Below are positions 1-8,322 of a DNA stretch of 43,184 nucleotides, piece by piece. Every line of letters begins with the position of its first letter. Position 1 is the stretch's first letter. The position numbers were made by a program, and so were the translations under genes. The stretch comes from an uncultured Alphaproteobacteria bacterium (GTDB taxonomy: Bacteria; Pseudomonadota; Alphaproteobacteria; HIMB59; GCA-002718135). The stretch lies in the NCBI GenBank assembly GCA_902582755.1, contig CACHSZ010000006.1:1-43184 (forward strand), in the 5' to 3' direction. Below the pieces are notes generated by a model. That model saw nothing but the letters and a program-made list of their open reading frames with translations, was not told the DNA's origin and did not search any database.

Positions 1-763
1 TTTTGTTATGATTAATTCCACCAGCTCCTAGAATTGAAGCTATTACATCACCGCATCCTATAATGACTGGAGTACCAACTATTAAACTTGTTAATTTTGA
101 TGCACTATTAGTAACGTATCCTCCTAATTCATTTGATTTTTTTATTTCTGGGAAAAGTTTAAAATATTTAGTACTTAGGTTAAAAATTTTGAAGATTTTT
201 TTTGATAATTTTTTATTTTTTATATCTCCTGGGTATACTGAAACTTCTGTTTCATCATTATTTATGTTCCCTGTTAATTTAAATCTTAACCAATCTTTAC
301 AGGTTAGGATGTATTTAATTTTCTTTAAATTTTCACTTTCAAATTTAGTCATCCACTTAAGGATAGGTATAGTACAGCCATATTGTGTGATAGAGCCTGT
401 AATTTTATAAATTTGATCAAATATTTTTTTATTAGTGAAAACTTTATGGCTTCTTGTGTCATTCCACAAAATTGCATTTCTTACTGGTTTATTTTTATTA
501 TTAATAGACCAAAACCCAACCATATTTCCAGTTATGCCTAAACCAACAATTGATTGTGACTGAATTTTAGATTTTTTTATTAAAAGTTTAATACATTTTG
601 CAGTAAGCAACCAAAATTTTTCCATTTCAATTTCAGATTTACCAAACTTATCTGTTATTACTGGGTTTTTAACACTATAAGAATTTATGTGTTTGAAATT
701 TGTATTAAAAATTACAGTCTTTATTACTGAAGTCCCAGCATCAATTGCAATATAATATTTCAA
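1..763 (-). CDS. FGGY-family carbohydrate kinase (3' end cut by window edge)
   Basis: An open frame on the minus strand runs from a TTG start at 761-763 off the left edge, giving 254 residues of the N-terminal half. It begins with the FGGY/actin-like phosphate-binding loop (YYIAIDAGTSVIKTVIF), followed by GLGITGNMVGFW, the substrate-side AILWNDTRSHK, and GTPVIIGCGDVIASILGAGG. FGGY kinases phosphorylate pentoses, pentuloses, polyols or gluconate with ATP in the cytoplasm; the C-terminal ATP half lies outside the window. The TTG start is chosen because AAGAGA lies about 8 bases upstream and the first residues match the family. The neighbours are sugar oxidoreductases, so a role in sugar or sugar-acid breakdown is likely. 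The xylulokinase/LyxK branch looks closest, but the substrate cannot be assigned. Confidence 0.85.
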   Translation of the reverse strand, partial: MKYYIAIDAGTSVIKTVIFNTNFKHINSYSVKNPVITDKFGKSEIEMEKFWLLTAKCIKLLIKKSKIQSQSIVGLGITGNMVGFWSINNKNKPVRNAILWNDTRSHKVFTNKKIFDQIYKITGSITQYGCTIPILKWMTKFESENLKKIKYILTCKDWLRFKLTGNINNDETEVSVYPGDIKNKKLSKKIFKIFNLSTKYFKLFPEIKKSNELGGYVTNSASKLTSLIVGTPVIIGCGDVIASILGAGGINHNK

Positions 764-779
764 AAGTTATCTCTTATAT

Positions 780-959
780 TTACAACCACGAGTAGCCAAC
801 ACAAACTAAAGCTATAATTAAAAAAAAATTCATAACTCTTTTTCTATTTTTAATCTGTTGATTATTTAGCTCTTTATTTCTAGAGAGATAATATAAGTAA
901 CATCCAATTGCAAAAGCTACAAATCCTCCTAAATAAGCATACCATTGTAAGTCAGTCAT
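780..959 (-). CDS. small two-helix membrane protein (59 aa)
   Basis: This 59-residue ORF starts with ATG (MTDLQWYAYLGGFVAFAIGC...) and ends 16 bases before the kinase start, so the two probably share a transcript. It has two hydrophobic helices, about residues 7-25 and 43-58, separated by a polar basic stretch (RNKELNNQQIKNRKR). I do not recognise the family. Compact genomes often place such small membrane proteins next to transport or catabolic genes. Support comes from the clean hydrophobic-polar-hydrophobic layout, the tight spacing to a real gene and the lack of another use for this interval. No convincing Shine-Dalgarno sequence is visible. Confidence 0.6.
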   Translation of the reverse strand: MTDLQWYAYLGGFVAFAIGCYLYYLSRNKELNNQQIKNRKRVMNFFLIIALVCVGYSWL

Positions 960-1008
960 TTATTTATTTTATATATTATTATATATAATTTTATAATTAT
1001 TTTTAAGT

Positions 1009-2037
1009 ATGCCATACAAAGCTAGCACAAAAAGATATCAAAAATTAAATTATAGAAGATGTGGAAACAGTGGTTTACTTTTACCCCCCATTACGCTTGG
1101 TCTTTGGCATAACTTTGGTGGTAAAAAATCTATGTCAAAAGAAGCAAAGAAAATGCTTTTTAGAGCATTTGATCGAGGTGTAACTCATTTTGATTTAGCA
1201 AATAATTATGGTCCACCAGCAGGATCTGCAGAAGAAAATTTTGGTAAAGTGATGAACTCTGATTTTAAAAAATATAGAGACGAAATGATAATTTCAAGTA
1301 AGGCAGGCTATCATATGTGGGATGGCCCATATGGTGAATGGGGCTCAAAAAAATACTTAACTGCAAGTCTTGATCAAAGTTTAAAAAGAATGAAGCTAGA
1401 ATATGTAGATATATTTTATTCTCATCGTTTTGATCCATTAACACCTTTAGAAGAGACAGCAGATGCACTAGCTCAATCAATTATAAGTGGTAAGGCTTTA
1501 TACGTAGGAATTTCATCATATAGCTCAAAACAAACAATTAAAATGAACAAATTATTAAAAGATAGAGGTGTTAGTTGTTTAATTCATCAACCATCATACT
1601 CTATGATTAATAGATGGGTGGAAAAAGATTTATTATCTACATTAAAAAAATTAGGTATAGGTTGTATTGCATTCTCTCCTCTTGCTCAAGGAATGTTATC
1701 GGGAAAATATTTAAAAAAAATACCTAAAGTATCAAGAATTTCAGATAATTCATCACTTGATAAAAAAATGATTACAAAAAGTTATTTATTTAAAATTAAA
1801 GAGTTAACAAAAATTGCAAATAGAAGAGGACAATCTTTACCTCAAATGGCTCTTTCGTGGGTACTTCGTCATCCTAACATGACATCCGCTTTAATTGGTG
1901 CAAGAACAGTTAAGCAATTAGATGAGTGTTTAGATAGTCAAAATAATCTAGTTTTTAGTAATTCTGAAATAAAAGAAATAAATAAATATGCAAAGGAAGA
2001 AAAAATTAATCTTTGGGCTAAATCTAGCAAAGATTAA
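1009..2037 (+). CDS. aldo/keto reductase, YghZ-like (L-glyceraldehyde 3-phosphate reductase group)
   Basis: This 342-residue protein has the full AKR (beta/alpha)8 signature. The catalytic tetrad is visible as Asp62 and Tyr67 (FDLANNYGPPAGSAEE), Lys98 (ISSKAGYHMWDGPYGEWGSK) and His139 (FYSHRFD). The NADPH-binding C-terminal part contains SALIGARTVKQL. The Tyr-Gly-Pro-Pro-x-Gly-Ser-Ala-Glu-Glu signature and the MWDGPYG(E/D)WGS insert are typical of the AKR14/YghZ group, which reduces L-glyceraldehyde 3-phosphate and other short aldehydes. Length is normal. It is followed after 8 bases by a 2-hydroxyacid dehydrogenase, suggesting a two-gene unit for aldehyde and hydroxyacid intermediates. The physiological substrate is unknown. 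Confidence 0.88.
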   Translation: MPYKASTKRYQKLNYRRCGNSGLLLPPITLGLWHNFGGKKSMSKEAKKMLFRAFDRGVTHFDLANNYGPPAGSAEENFGKVMNSDFKKYRDEMIISSKAGYHMWDGPYGEWGSKKYLTASLDQSLKRMKLEYVDIFYSHRFDPLTPLEETADALAQSIISGKALYVGISSYSSKQTIKMNKLLKDRGVSCLIHQPSYSMINRWVEKDLLSTLKKLGIGCIAFSPLAQGMLSGKYLKKIPKVSRISDNSSLDKKMITKSYLFKIKELTKIANRRGQSLPQMALSWVLRHPNMTSALIGARTVKQLDECLDSQNNLVFSNSEIKEINKYAKEEKINLWAKSSKD

Positions 2038-2045
2038 TTATTTTA

Positions 2046-2975
2046 ATGAAATCAAATATTTTAATTACTGATAAACTACTTAATGATTACACAAATATTT
2101 TTAAAGAAAAATTTAGTATTGATTGTTTGTGGAAAATTAAAAGCAACATAAATTTCAATAAATACACAGGTATAGTTGTTACGGGAGGTTTTAAAACTAA
2201 TAAAAGATTTTTATCAAATTTTAAAAATTTAAAAATTGTCTCAGTATTTGGTGTTGGATATGATGGTGTAGACATTGAATATTGTAAGAATAATAATATT
2301 ATTGTTACTAATACACCAAATGTCCTAACAGACGATGTCGCTGACTTAGCTTTGGGTTTAATGATTACATTATCGAGAAAAATTGTTTCAGGACATGAAT
2401 ATATTTATCAGAAAAAATGGATTCAAAAACCATTTAATTTATCACAAAGTTTAACAAATAAGACAATAGGAATTGTTGGTATGGGAGCGATTGGTAAAGC
2501 TTTTTCAAAAAGAGCAGAAAGACTTCTAATGAATATTGTTTATCATGGTCCAAATAAAAAAAAAATCAAATATAAATATTATAAAAATTTAAAACAAATG
2601 GCAAAAGCAATAGATATTATGGTTATAACTTGTATTGGTGGTAAATCGACTAAAAATATAATTAATAAAGAAATAATTTCATCATTAAAAAAATCTTCTC
2701 TAATAATTAATGTTTCAAGAGGTTCGGTTATTGATGAAGAATATTTACTTCATGCATTAAATAAAAAAGCAATAACTGGAGCGGCTCTTGATGTTTTTGA
2801 TGGAGAGCCAAACATTAACAAAAAATTTCTTAAATTAAAAAATGTAATTCTATCTCCTCATAATGCTAGTGGAACTATAGAGACAAGATTGAAAATGGCT
2901 ATTATGAGTCGTGATAATTTATATAGTTTTATCAAATATTCAAAAGTTAAAAATAAAGTAACTATTAAAAAATAA
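2046..2975 (+). CDS. D-isomer-specific 2-hydroxyacid dehydrogenase family protein
   Basis: This 309-residue protein of the formate/glycerate dehydrogenase fold has a Rossmann core at about 138-160 (IGIVGMGAIGKAF, Gly145/147/150). The catalytic residues of the family are present: Arg225 (INVSRGSVID), Glu254 (FDGEP) and His272 (SPHNASG). No C-terminal ACT domain is present, so it is not a full-length PGDH/SerA of the regulated type. Such enzymes interconvert 2-oxo and D-2-hydroxy acids (glyoxylate, hydroxypyruvate, 2-ketogluconate and others) with NAD(P)H. It lies 8 bases after the aldo/keto reductase. The substrate cannot be told from sequence alone. Confidence 0.88.
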   Translation: MKSNILITDKLLNDYTNIFKEKFSIDCLWKIKSNINFNKYTGIVVTGGFKTNKRFLSNFKNLKIVSVFGVGYDGVDIEYCKNNNIIVTNTPNVLTDDVADLALGLMITLSRKIVSGHEYIYQKKWIQKPFNLSQSLTNKTIGIVGMGAIGKAFSKRAERLLMNIVYHGPNKKKIKYKYYKNLKQMAKAIDIMVITCIGGKSTKNIINKEIISSLKKSSLIINVSRGSVIDEEYLLHALNKKAITGAALDVFDGEPNINKKFLKLKNVILSPHNASGTIETRLKMAIMSRDNLYSFIKYSKVKNKVTIKK

Positions 2976-3011
2976 TATTGTAAATATAAAAATTATAAAT
3001 AAATTTAAAAC

Positions 3012-4520
3012 ATGAGATATCTTAGTTTTTATATTCTTGGAATATTATTTTTATTTCTAGTAATTAATTTTATTTTTGACTTCAAATTAACGAATATTCA
3101 AACGAATGATCAAATAAAAAATTTTGTTTATAATTATATTCTTCCTCATAAACATACTGTTATATTGGAAAAGGAAATTAAAGAGTTAAGAAAAGATCGT
3201 AACCAAATTGATAAAAGAATAATTTTATATCAGAGAACATTTAAAGATTTGATGGAAGATAAACCCTATCTTGAATATGACAGTCTTTTACTAGAAAAAT
3301 TATTAACACAATTTGATCCCTATGAATTTGACATTAGTTTGAGGGATAATTTAAGTGATCTTGAATATAGTTATAATTCAGAACATAGTTTTTCAAATGA
3401 TGCCATTGATGTAAATGTTTTTGAACCAACTTTAAATGTATTTATGTATGGCATAGCAAATCAATATCCAGGCAGCGGGTATTTAGAAACTCATAATAAT
3501 AATTTAATTATTATTTCAGCAAGTGGGATTTTAGGATTTTCGAATGTTAAAATAAATAATATTAAGAATGATCTTTTTTTTCAACAAATTAAAACAAATA
3601 TCAGCGAATTTATTGGTCTGGAACAATTTAAAAAATCCCGAATTCATGATTTTGATTGGCTTGAAGGAGGATGGTTTTCCATTAAAGACATTGAAATTTA
3701 CAATGATGAAATTTATGTCTCTTATACAAGAGAAGTTTCTAATAATTGTTGGAATACAAGCTTAATTTATGGAAAAATGAATTATCAATTTATAGAATTT
3801 GATCATTTTTTTACTTCTGAAGAGTGCGTACATTTCTATGATAATATTGATGAAGAATTTAATGCTCATCAATCAGGCGGTAGAGTAATAAGTTTAGAAA
3901 ATGATAAAGTATATTTTTCTACTGGTGATTTTAGAAGCCGGCATCGAACTCAAAATGTGAATAGTGTATTTGGTAAAGTTATTGAGATTGATAAAATTTC
4001 TAAAAATTATAAAGTAATTAGTATGGGTCATAGAAACCCTCAAGGTTTATATTATAATAAAGAGAAAAATTTTTTAATAGAAGCTGAACATGGGCCTCAA
4101 GGTGGAGATGAAATAAATATAATTAAACTAAATCAAAAAGAAATCCCAAATTATGGATGGGCTATTTCTAGCTATGGTGAACATTACGGTGGTGCAAAAG
4201 CGTCATACAATCAGAAAACATATAAAAAATATCCACTTTACAAATCTCATTCTGATTATGGTTTTATTGAGCCAATTAAATATTTTGTTCCTTCAATTGG
4301 TATTTCACAGATTTTAGGTTTAGATAAAAAAAACCATTATGTTGTTGCTTCATTAAAAGATAGTTCACTTTATTTTTTTGAACTTAAGGAGAGTAAAGAA
4401 ATAATAAACATGAATAGAATAGAAATAGGTGAGAGAATTAGAGATATGATTAAGTATAACAATGAATTATATTTATTTTTAGAAGATACAGCATCCTTTG
4501 CTCAAGTAATTTTAAAATAA
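3012..4520 (+). CDS. membrane-anchored PQQ-dependent sugar dehydrogenase-like beta-propeller protein
   Basis: A 502-residue protein. Residues about 4-22 form a signal-anchor helix and 50-85 are strongly charged and heptad-like (EKEIKELRKDRNQIDKRI), probably a short periplasmic coiled coil. The C-terminal two thirds carry the hallmark of soluble aldose/sorbosone dehydrogenases: MGHRNPQGLYYN (338-349), AEHGPQGGDEINII (358-371) and PNYGWAISSYGEHYGG (379-394). In the family these elements build the PQQ/Ca site of a six-bladed propeller that oxidises sugars in the periplasm. HQSGGRVI (286-293) precedes them. The coiled-coil anchor is unusual, since most members are soluble lipoproteins or secreted. 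Activity and cofactor are inferred. It follows the hydroxyacid dehydrogenase by 36 bases. Confidence 0.75.
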   Translation: MRYLSFYILGILFLFLVINFIFDFKLTNIQTNDQIKNFVYNYILPHKHTVILEKEIKELRKDRNQIDKRIILYQRTFKDLMEDKPYLEYDSLLLEKLLTQFDPYEFDISLRDNLSDLEYSYNSEHSFSNDAIDVNVFEPTLNVFMYGIANQYPGSGYLETHNNNLIIISASGILGFSNVKINNIKNDLFFQQIKTNISEFIGLEQFKKSRIHDFDWLEGGWFSIKDIEIYNDEIYVSYTREVSNNCWNTSLIYGKMNYQFIEFDHFFTSEECVHFYDNIDEEFNAHQSGGRVISLENDKVYFSTGDFRSRHRTQNVNSVFGKVIEIDKISKNYKVISMGHRNPQGLYYNKEKNFLIEAEHGPQGGDEINIIKLNQKEIPNYGWAISSYGEHYGGAKASYNQKTYKKYPLYKSHSDYGFIEPIKYFVPSIGISQILGLDKKNHYVVASLKDSSLYFFELKESKEIINMNRIEIGERIRDMIKYNNELYLFLEDTASFAQVILK

Positions 4521-4523
4521 TTT

Positions 4524-4601
4524 TTGTTAAAAATAAAAGATAAATGGGTTTGGGATTTTTTGTTGGCAAATAATGATAAAGATGGAAATTTCATAGGTTA
4601 G
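4524..4601 (+). pseudogene. possible decayed N-terminus of a GH43/GH68-like glycoside hydrolase
   Basis: Just after the sugar-dehydrogenase stop, the plus strand reads LLKIKDKWVWDFLLANNDKDGNFIG then a stop, from a TTG with no ribosome site. The stretch KDKWVWDFLLANN resembles, from memory, the KDxWxWDFWLA opening of a group of five-bladed-propeller glycoside hydrolases. The reading is closed after 25 codons and no adjacent frame continues it. I treat it as a possible gene relic in an otherwise non-coding 137-base gap, at low confidence. It could be chance. Confidence 0.2.
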
Positions 4602-4657
4602 ATTTCTGACCCCATACCTTTATCCTTTGATTCTGATGGAATAATGAGTTTAAATAT

Positions 4658-5512
4658 TTAGATATAATTTTTCCAAGAATACTCAGGTTTAAAACCTAAA
4701 ATATTTTTTGCTTTCTCATTACTCAATAGTGTTTTATTTTTTCCAATTTCTCCCTTAATATTTATTTTTGGAAATACTTTATCTATTAGTGATTTATTAT
4801 CTTGTTCCATAACAGTATCATCCGCTGCTATGATAAAATTATCCGCTCCCTTTAATTTGCTTTCCATAGCTAATAGACAAGCTTGTGCAACATCTCTAGC
4901 ATCAATATATCCCCAAAAATTCCATTTTCTTAAAAATGGATCATTTTGAAATGATTTAAATTGTTTGTAATCATGTTCTTCCATAATGTTAGAATAACGG
5001 AGACCAATGATTTTCATTTCAGGATTTATCCTACAAAATTGTTTTGCCATTTCTTCACCCATTACTTTAGAAAGTGAATAACTTGACTCCGGTCGTGGGT
5101 CATATTCTTCATCAACAGGCACATAAGGTGGATAAGTCTCAAAAGGTAAACCTAGAACTGTTTCACTTGATGCCCAAATTATATTATTAATTTTCATCAC
5201 CTTTGATGCTTGAAAAATATTGTAAGTGCTCAAAGTATTGGCTCTAAATGTTTTATGATTAGCTGTTAAACCAGAAGCTGGAATTGCAGCTTGATGTATA
5301 ACTGCGTCGATTCCATCAATACGATCATCTATTTCAGATACAGACTCCATAGCTTCTCCAAAATTTTCTAAATCGACTTTAATAAAAGGAACTTCTAACT
5401 CTGGATGATTGACTAAATCTATATTGAAGACATTATAATTTTTTTTTAATAATAGTTTTATTGTTGCTCTACCAGCTTTACCTGATCCTCCAGTAACTAA
5501 AATATTTTTCAT
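4658..5512 (-). CDS. NAD-dependent epimerase/dehydratase (extended SDR)
   Basis: This 284-residue protein has the nucleotide-binding TGGSGKAG loop at 7-14 and an acidic residue at the end of beta-2 (NIDLV). IHQAAIP follows at about 72-78, with the catalytic Ser pair in WASSETVLG (113-121) and YSLSK (Tyr145, Lys149). It is short for a nucleotide-sugar epimerase (usually 310-340) and ends after GFKPEYSWKNYI, typical of the uronate-dehydrogenase/GDP-mannose-epimerase-like small group. It probably oxidises or epimerises a sugar or sugar acid in the cytoplasm with NAD. It is divergent from the next membrane protein (72-base gap) and converges on the upstream sugar genes. Confidence 0.85.
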   Translation of the reverse strand: MKNILVTGGSGKAGRATIKLLLKKNYNVFNIDLVNHPELEVPFIKVDLENFGEAMESVSEIDDRIDGIDAVIHQAAIPASGLTANHKTFRANTLSTYNIFQASKVMKINNIIWASSETVLGLPFETYPPYVPVDEEYDPRPESSYSLSKVMGEEMAKQFCRINPEMKIIGLRYSNIMEEHDYKQFKSFQNDPFLRKWNFWGYIDARDVAQACLLAMESKLKGADNFIIAADDTVMEQDNKSLIDKVFPKINIKGEIGKNKTLLSNEKAKNILGFKPEYSWKNYI

Positions 5513-5584
5513 TCTAACTTATTTTAATAACTTTTTTATAAAGAATCATCAATTTTTTGATTATTATACTTTAAAGGAGATTTT

Positions 5585-6016
5585 ATGGCCGAATATATCT
5601 TAGAAGCAGGAGGAACAATGGCATTCACATTCCATGTTTTATTTATGCTTTTTAATTTATTTATTATCTATCAATTTTATTTCAACGATAAATTTTTTAA
5701 TGAATTAGGATTTTCAAATGAGGAACCTAAATTGGTTTTCAGAGGTCCATTAGGTGCAGTTTTCTTAACAATGCTGTTAATGTCAATTTTGTTAACTTTT
5801 GATGTTACTGGAAATACTTATGAAGAAAATGTAGTGCAATATAAATTCTGGTATTCATTTTTGTTTATGCTTTTTGCTATAGCTTTAATTAGTTCAGTGG
5901 TTAGATATTTTAATCTTGTAAATAATTATGGAATCACACCAAATATAAGAGGTGTTATGTTTCCACTAGTTGGACTTGTTTTAATAATTCTTAGAACATT
6001 ATTTGAAGGTTACTAA
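5585..6016 (+). CDS. uncharacterised four-helix membrane protein (143 aa)
   Basis: Translation is supported by a strong ribosome site, AAAGGAG at 5573-5579, five bases before the ATG. The product has about four transmembrane stretches (roughly residues 12-32, 55-75, 90-110, 122-140), joined by short loops such as FNDKFFNELGFSNEEPK. I recognise no family and no catalytic motif. The gene stands alone: it is divergent from the epimerase and is closed by a clear terminator. The codon use and leader look like a normally expressed gene. Confidence 0.75.
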   Translation: MAEYILEAGGTMAFTFHVLFMLFNLFIIYQFYFNDKFFNELGFSNEEPKLVFRGPLGAVFLTMLLMSILLTFDVTGNTYEENVVQYKFWYSFLFMLFAIALISSVVRYFNLVNNYGITPNIRGVMFPLVGLVLIILRTLFEGY

Positions 6017-6022
6017 TAAATT

Positions 6023-6050
6023 ACAAGCGGTTTTATAACCGCTTGTTTTA
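6023..6050. terminator. rho-independent terminator between convergent genes
   Basis: A perfect 10-base inverted repeat, ACAAGCGGTT (6023-6032), TTAT loop (6033-6036), AACCGCTTGT (6037-6046), is followed by TTTTA on the plus strand. It lies directly behind the stop of the 5585-6016 gene, and its 3' flank contains the stop codon of the convergent gene at 6048. The minus-strand tail is A/T-rich but not a clean U-tract, so termination is best supported for the plus strand. It is notably GC-rich for this sequence. Confidence 0.85.
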
Positions 6051-6440
6051 GTTAAAATAACTTCTTATCCTATTTCTTGATGCAAAATGTAAAATTAAAG
6101 AAACTATAAATAAAAATAAAACAAAATAATATTCTCTAAATTCAACTTGACTGGAGTAAAAAACAAATAAACAACAAATTGTAAATGATTTAATATAAAT
6201 TTCTAAAAACTGTATAGGATAAAGTTTTTCTGATTGAAAAAAAAGATATCTAAAACCAAAGTAAGCAAAAGTTAGAAAAACAGCTAATCTGACTGAAGTA
6301 ATTCTATGATATGGTATTTCTTTTTTCTCAACAATAGTGAATGGAAAATAGATAGTTACACCCATAATCTCTGCAATTATAAATACTATTGCCCATAAGC
6401 TTAATAAACCAATGATAATTTTAGCTAAAGTTTTTACCAT
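6048..6440 (-). CDS. uncharacterised four-helix membrane protein (130 aa)
   Basis: The ATG at 6440 (MVKTLAKIIIGLLSL...) is preferred over a TTG two codons upstream. Four hydrophobic segments lie at about residues 5-28, 47-65, 78-96 and 103-121, and the tail is basic (ASRNRIRSYFN). No recognisable domain. Its stop codon sits in the 3' flank of the terminator shared with the convergent gene. It may be co-oriented with the 6558-6953 and 7065-7427 genes, but the gaps (over 110 bases) argue against a tight operon. Confidence 0.6.
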   Translation of the reverse strand: MVKTLAKIIIGLLSLWAIVFIIAEIMGVTIYFPFTIVEKKEIPYHRITSVRLAVFLTFAYFGFRYLFFQSEKLYPIQFLEIYIKSFTICCLFVFYSSQVEFREYYFVLFLFIVSLILHFASRNRIRSYFN

Positions 6441-6557
6441 AATCAATTTATGGCCTTTTTTTTACTAGGGTTTTGACCAACCTATTTATTTATTTTAACT
6501 AAATTTTAATAAAAAATACATAAATTTTGATTTGATTGCAGAAAACTAAGTTATTTC

Positions 6558-6953
6558 TTATCTAAAATTATCTTTAATTGGAGAAAAATATAAAAGAATC
6601 AAAATTGCGCCACTTATTAATCCACCAATTTGATCAAGCATACCACTAAAAGCAGTATAGATAACAGAACCACTAAAATAATTTAGAACTATACCGGCTA
6701 CTACTAAAAATAAATACAATGGTTTGCCGTAAGAGATAAATCTATAAAGTAAATTTAAAGTAAATAGATATAAAAAGAATAAACTAATAGATACTATTCG
6801 AGAAAAATTTTCAAAATTAGATAATAATCCATCATTTAAATTTTCATAAAGATTAGAAATTTCCGATGGTTGATACATAGATGATATAACCATTAAAATT
6901 ATAACGATAAAATCTGCTAGAATTAAATTTTTAAAAATCTTTTCAATTTCCAT
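6558..6953 (-). CDS. uncharacterised four-helix membrane protein (131 aa)
   Basis: The protein MEIEKIFKNLILADFIVII... has four predicted helices (about 9-27, 52-72, 77-98, 104-126) and an extracytoplasmic loop rich in Asn/Ser/Glu between the first two. No family is recognised and no conserved charged or catalytic residues lie within the helices. The flanking gaps of about 110 bases on each side contain only A/T-rich sequence without structures I can support. Confidence 0.6.
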   Translation of the reverse strand: MEIEKIFKNLILADFIVIILMVISSMYQPSEISNLYENLNDGLLSNFENFSRIVSISLFFLYLFTLNLLYRFISYGKPLYLFLVVAGIVLNYFSGSVIYTAFSGMLDQIGGLISGAILILLYFSPIKDNFR

Positions 6954-7064
6954 AATAGATATAAATTCAAATAAATATGGTATTTAACTTAGATATGTAG
7001 TTTAAATATTACAATAAGATTATTAAAATCTATTTAAAAATAAATTAGATATTAAAAATTATAT

Positions 7065-7427
7065 TTACCACATTGAATGGATAATATCTGAACTATTAAT
7101 TTTTACTAAATTTTCACATTTACTTTCAAAATCACTGAAATCATCTCTAAAAGTTGCACCATTTTTTTGTGCTTGCTCAAAATGATCATCTATTCCAGCT
7201 TGATTTTCATAAACCTCTGTTAAGATTAGAGACATATTACCTGTTTTATTTCCATCCTTGAATTCGGGACCTATAGACCAATTCAGCATTAGAAGTGCTT
7301 TATCACCCTCCTTTGTATGTGTTTCATTCATCCATTTTGTATGATCTTCTGCAATTCTATTTGCGATATCTATAAGTTCAGGTTTAAAAATCCATAAATA
7401 CTGAAGTTGTTTTTTATTTTGAAACAT
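7065..7427 (-). CDS. dimeric alpha/beta-barrel-like protein (120 aa), ABM-type fold suspected
   Basis: A strong ribosome site (AAAGGAG, about six bases before ATG) supports the start. The 120-residue soluble protein (MFQNKKQLQYLWIFKPELID...) contains the pattern LILTEVYENQAGIDDHFEQAQ, resembling the core beta-strand plus helix of antibiotic-biosynthesis-monooxygenase-like dimeric barrels, and ends SSDIIHSMW. No catalytic residue can be named. It lies about 55 bases downstream of the transglutaminase gene on the same strand. It may therefore be the last gene of the riboswitch-led operon, although its own good ribosome site would also allow separate expression. Confidence 0.6.
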   Translation of the reverse strand: MFQNKKQLQYLWIFKPELIDIANRIAEDHTKWMNETHTKEGDKALLMLNWSIGPEFKDGNKTGNMSLILTEVYENQAGIDDHFEQAQKNGATFRDDFSDFESKCENLVKINSSDIIHSMW

Positions 7428-7481
7428 ATTTTCTCCTTTTTTGTAATAATACTAATTAGTTAACAAAATCTTTCAAATAAA

Positions 7482-8321
7482 TTATTGTTGAGAATTATTT
7501 TCTAATGTTTGTACATGAATATCTAAGTTTTCTATCACAGCATCATTATTAATATTTCCATAAAAAACACCTTTAATAGGTGATGCGTAACTTGCATCAA
7601 GTCCACAAGAAACACGTACGTATCTTTCATCTGGACTGCACTTATTTGTAGGATCAAATCCCACCCAACCTAAGTCATTTATATAAAATTCTGCCCAGGC
7701 ATGTGTGGATTGAAATTCTGAAGAATGGGAATTGTTATGCATATAACCATTTACGTATCTAGCAGGTATTCCTAAAGTTTTTGCTGCAGCAATCATTATA
7801 TGTGCTTGATCCTGACAGACTCCCTTTTTCTGATTAAATGCTTCAATGGCTGTTGTTTGATTATTTGTCGTTAAAGGTTTGTATTCAATTTTTTCAGCTA
7901 CTAGATTCATCAGATTATGAGATGTTTCTAGATTTTCATTTTCATTAAAACCATTTTTAGCTTCGATAGCTAAATTTTTTATATCCGCATTTGCTTTTGT
8001 TAAATTTGATTCTCTTAAGTAAACTAATGGGTCTATTTTATCAGAAGCACTCTGGTAAATTCCTTTTGTATCAAATGTTTCAACTTTTCCAAGAACTGTA
8101 AATTGTATTTTTTTCACCTTGTTTGTATTTGTAAAACTTTGAATATTATTAGCCTCACCATCCTGATAAATTTTTGATTTTTTTGCTGAGTCGTTATGGA
8201 CATTCCACTCTAAAATTTTAAGACCATTATATTCTGAAGGATGCAGTTTAGTGGTTTGAATTAATCCCGCAACTGGATTTTTATATTCATACTTAGTTGT
8301 GTGTTCGATTATTAGTTCCAT
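7482..8321 (-). CDS. transglutaminase-like cysteine peptidase domain protein of the ATP-grasp/alpha-E system
   Basis: ATG at 8321 (MELIIEHTTKYEYKNPVAG, 279 residues) is chosen over a GTG 13 codons upstream. It sits one base after the alpha-E stop and matches the usual family N-terminus (LRxxHxTxYxYxxPV). The N-terminal beta domain (1-150) is followed by the papain-like core with Cys169 (KKGVCQDQAH), His207 (STHAWAEFY) and Asp223 (VGFDPTNK). The family cleaves or re-forms amide bonds in the cytoplasm. Genomes repeatedly pair it with circularly permuted ATP-grasp and alpha-E proteins, as here, probably to make or trim a peptide whose identity is unknown. Expression is likely coupled to the alpha-E gene. 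Confidence 0.88.
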   Translation of the reverse strand: MELIIEHTTKYEYKNPVAGLIQTTKLHPSEYNGLKILEWNVHNDSAKKSKIYQDGEANNIQSFTNTNKVKKIQFTVLGKVETFDTKGIYQSASDKIDPLVYLRESNLTKANADIKNLAIEAKNGFNENENLETSHNLMNLVAEKIEYKPLTTNNQTTAIEAFNQKKGVCQDQAHIMIAAAKTLGIPARYVNGYMHNNSHSSEFQSTHAWAEFYINDLGWVGFDPTNKCSPDERYVRVSCGLDASYASPIKGVFYGNINNDAVIENLDIHVQTLENNSQQ

Positions 8322-8322
8322 A

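Noticed and set aside
63..410. Plus-strand frame of 115 codons
   Set aside because: It lies antisense to the FGGY kinase, whose minus-strand frame has family motifs along the same stretch. The plus-strand translation shows no domain.
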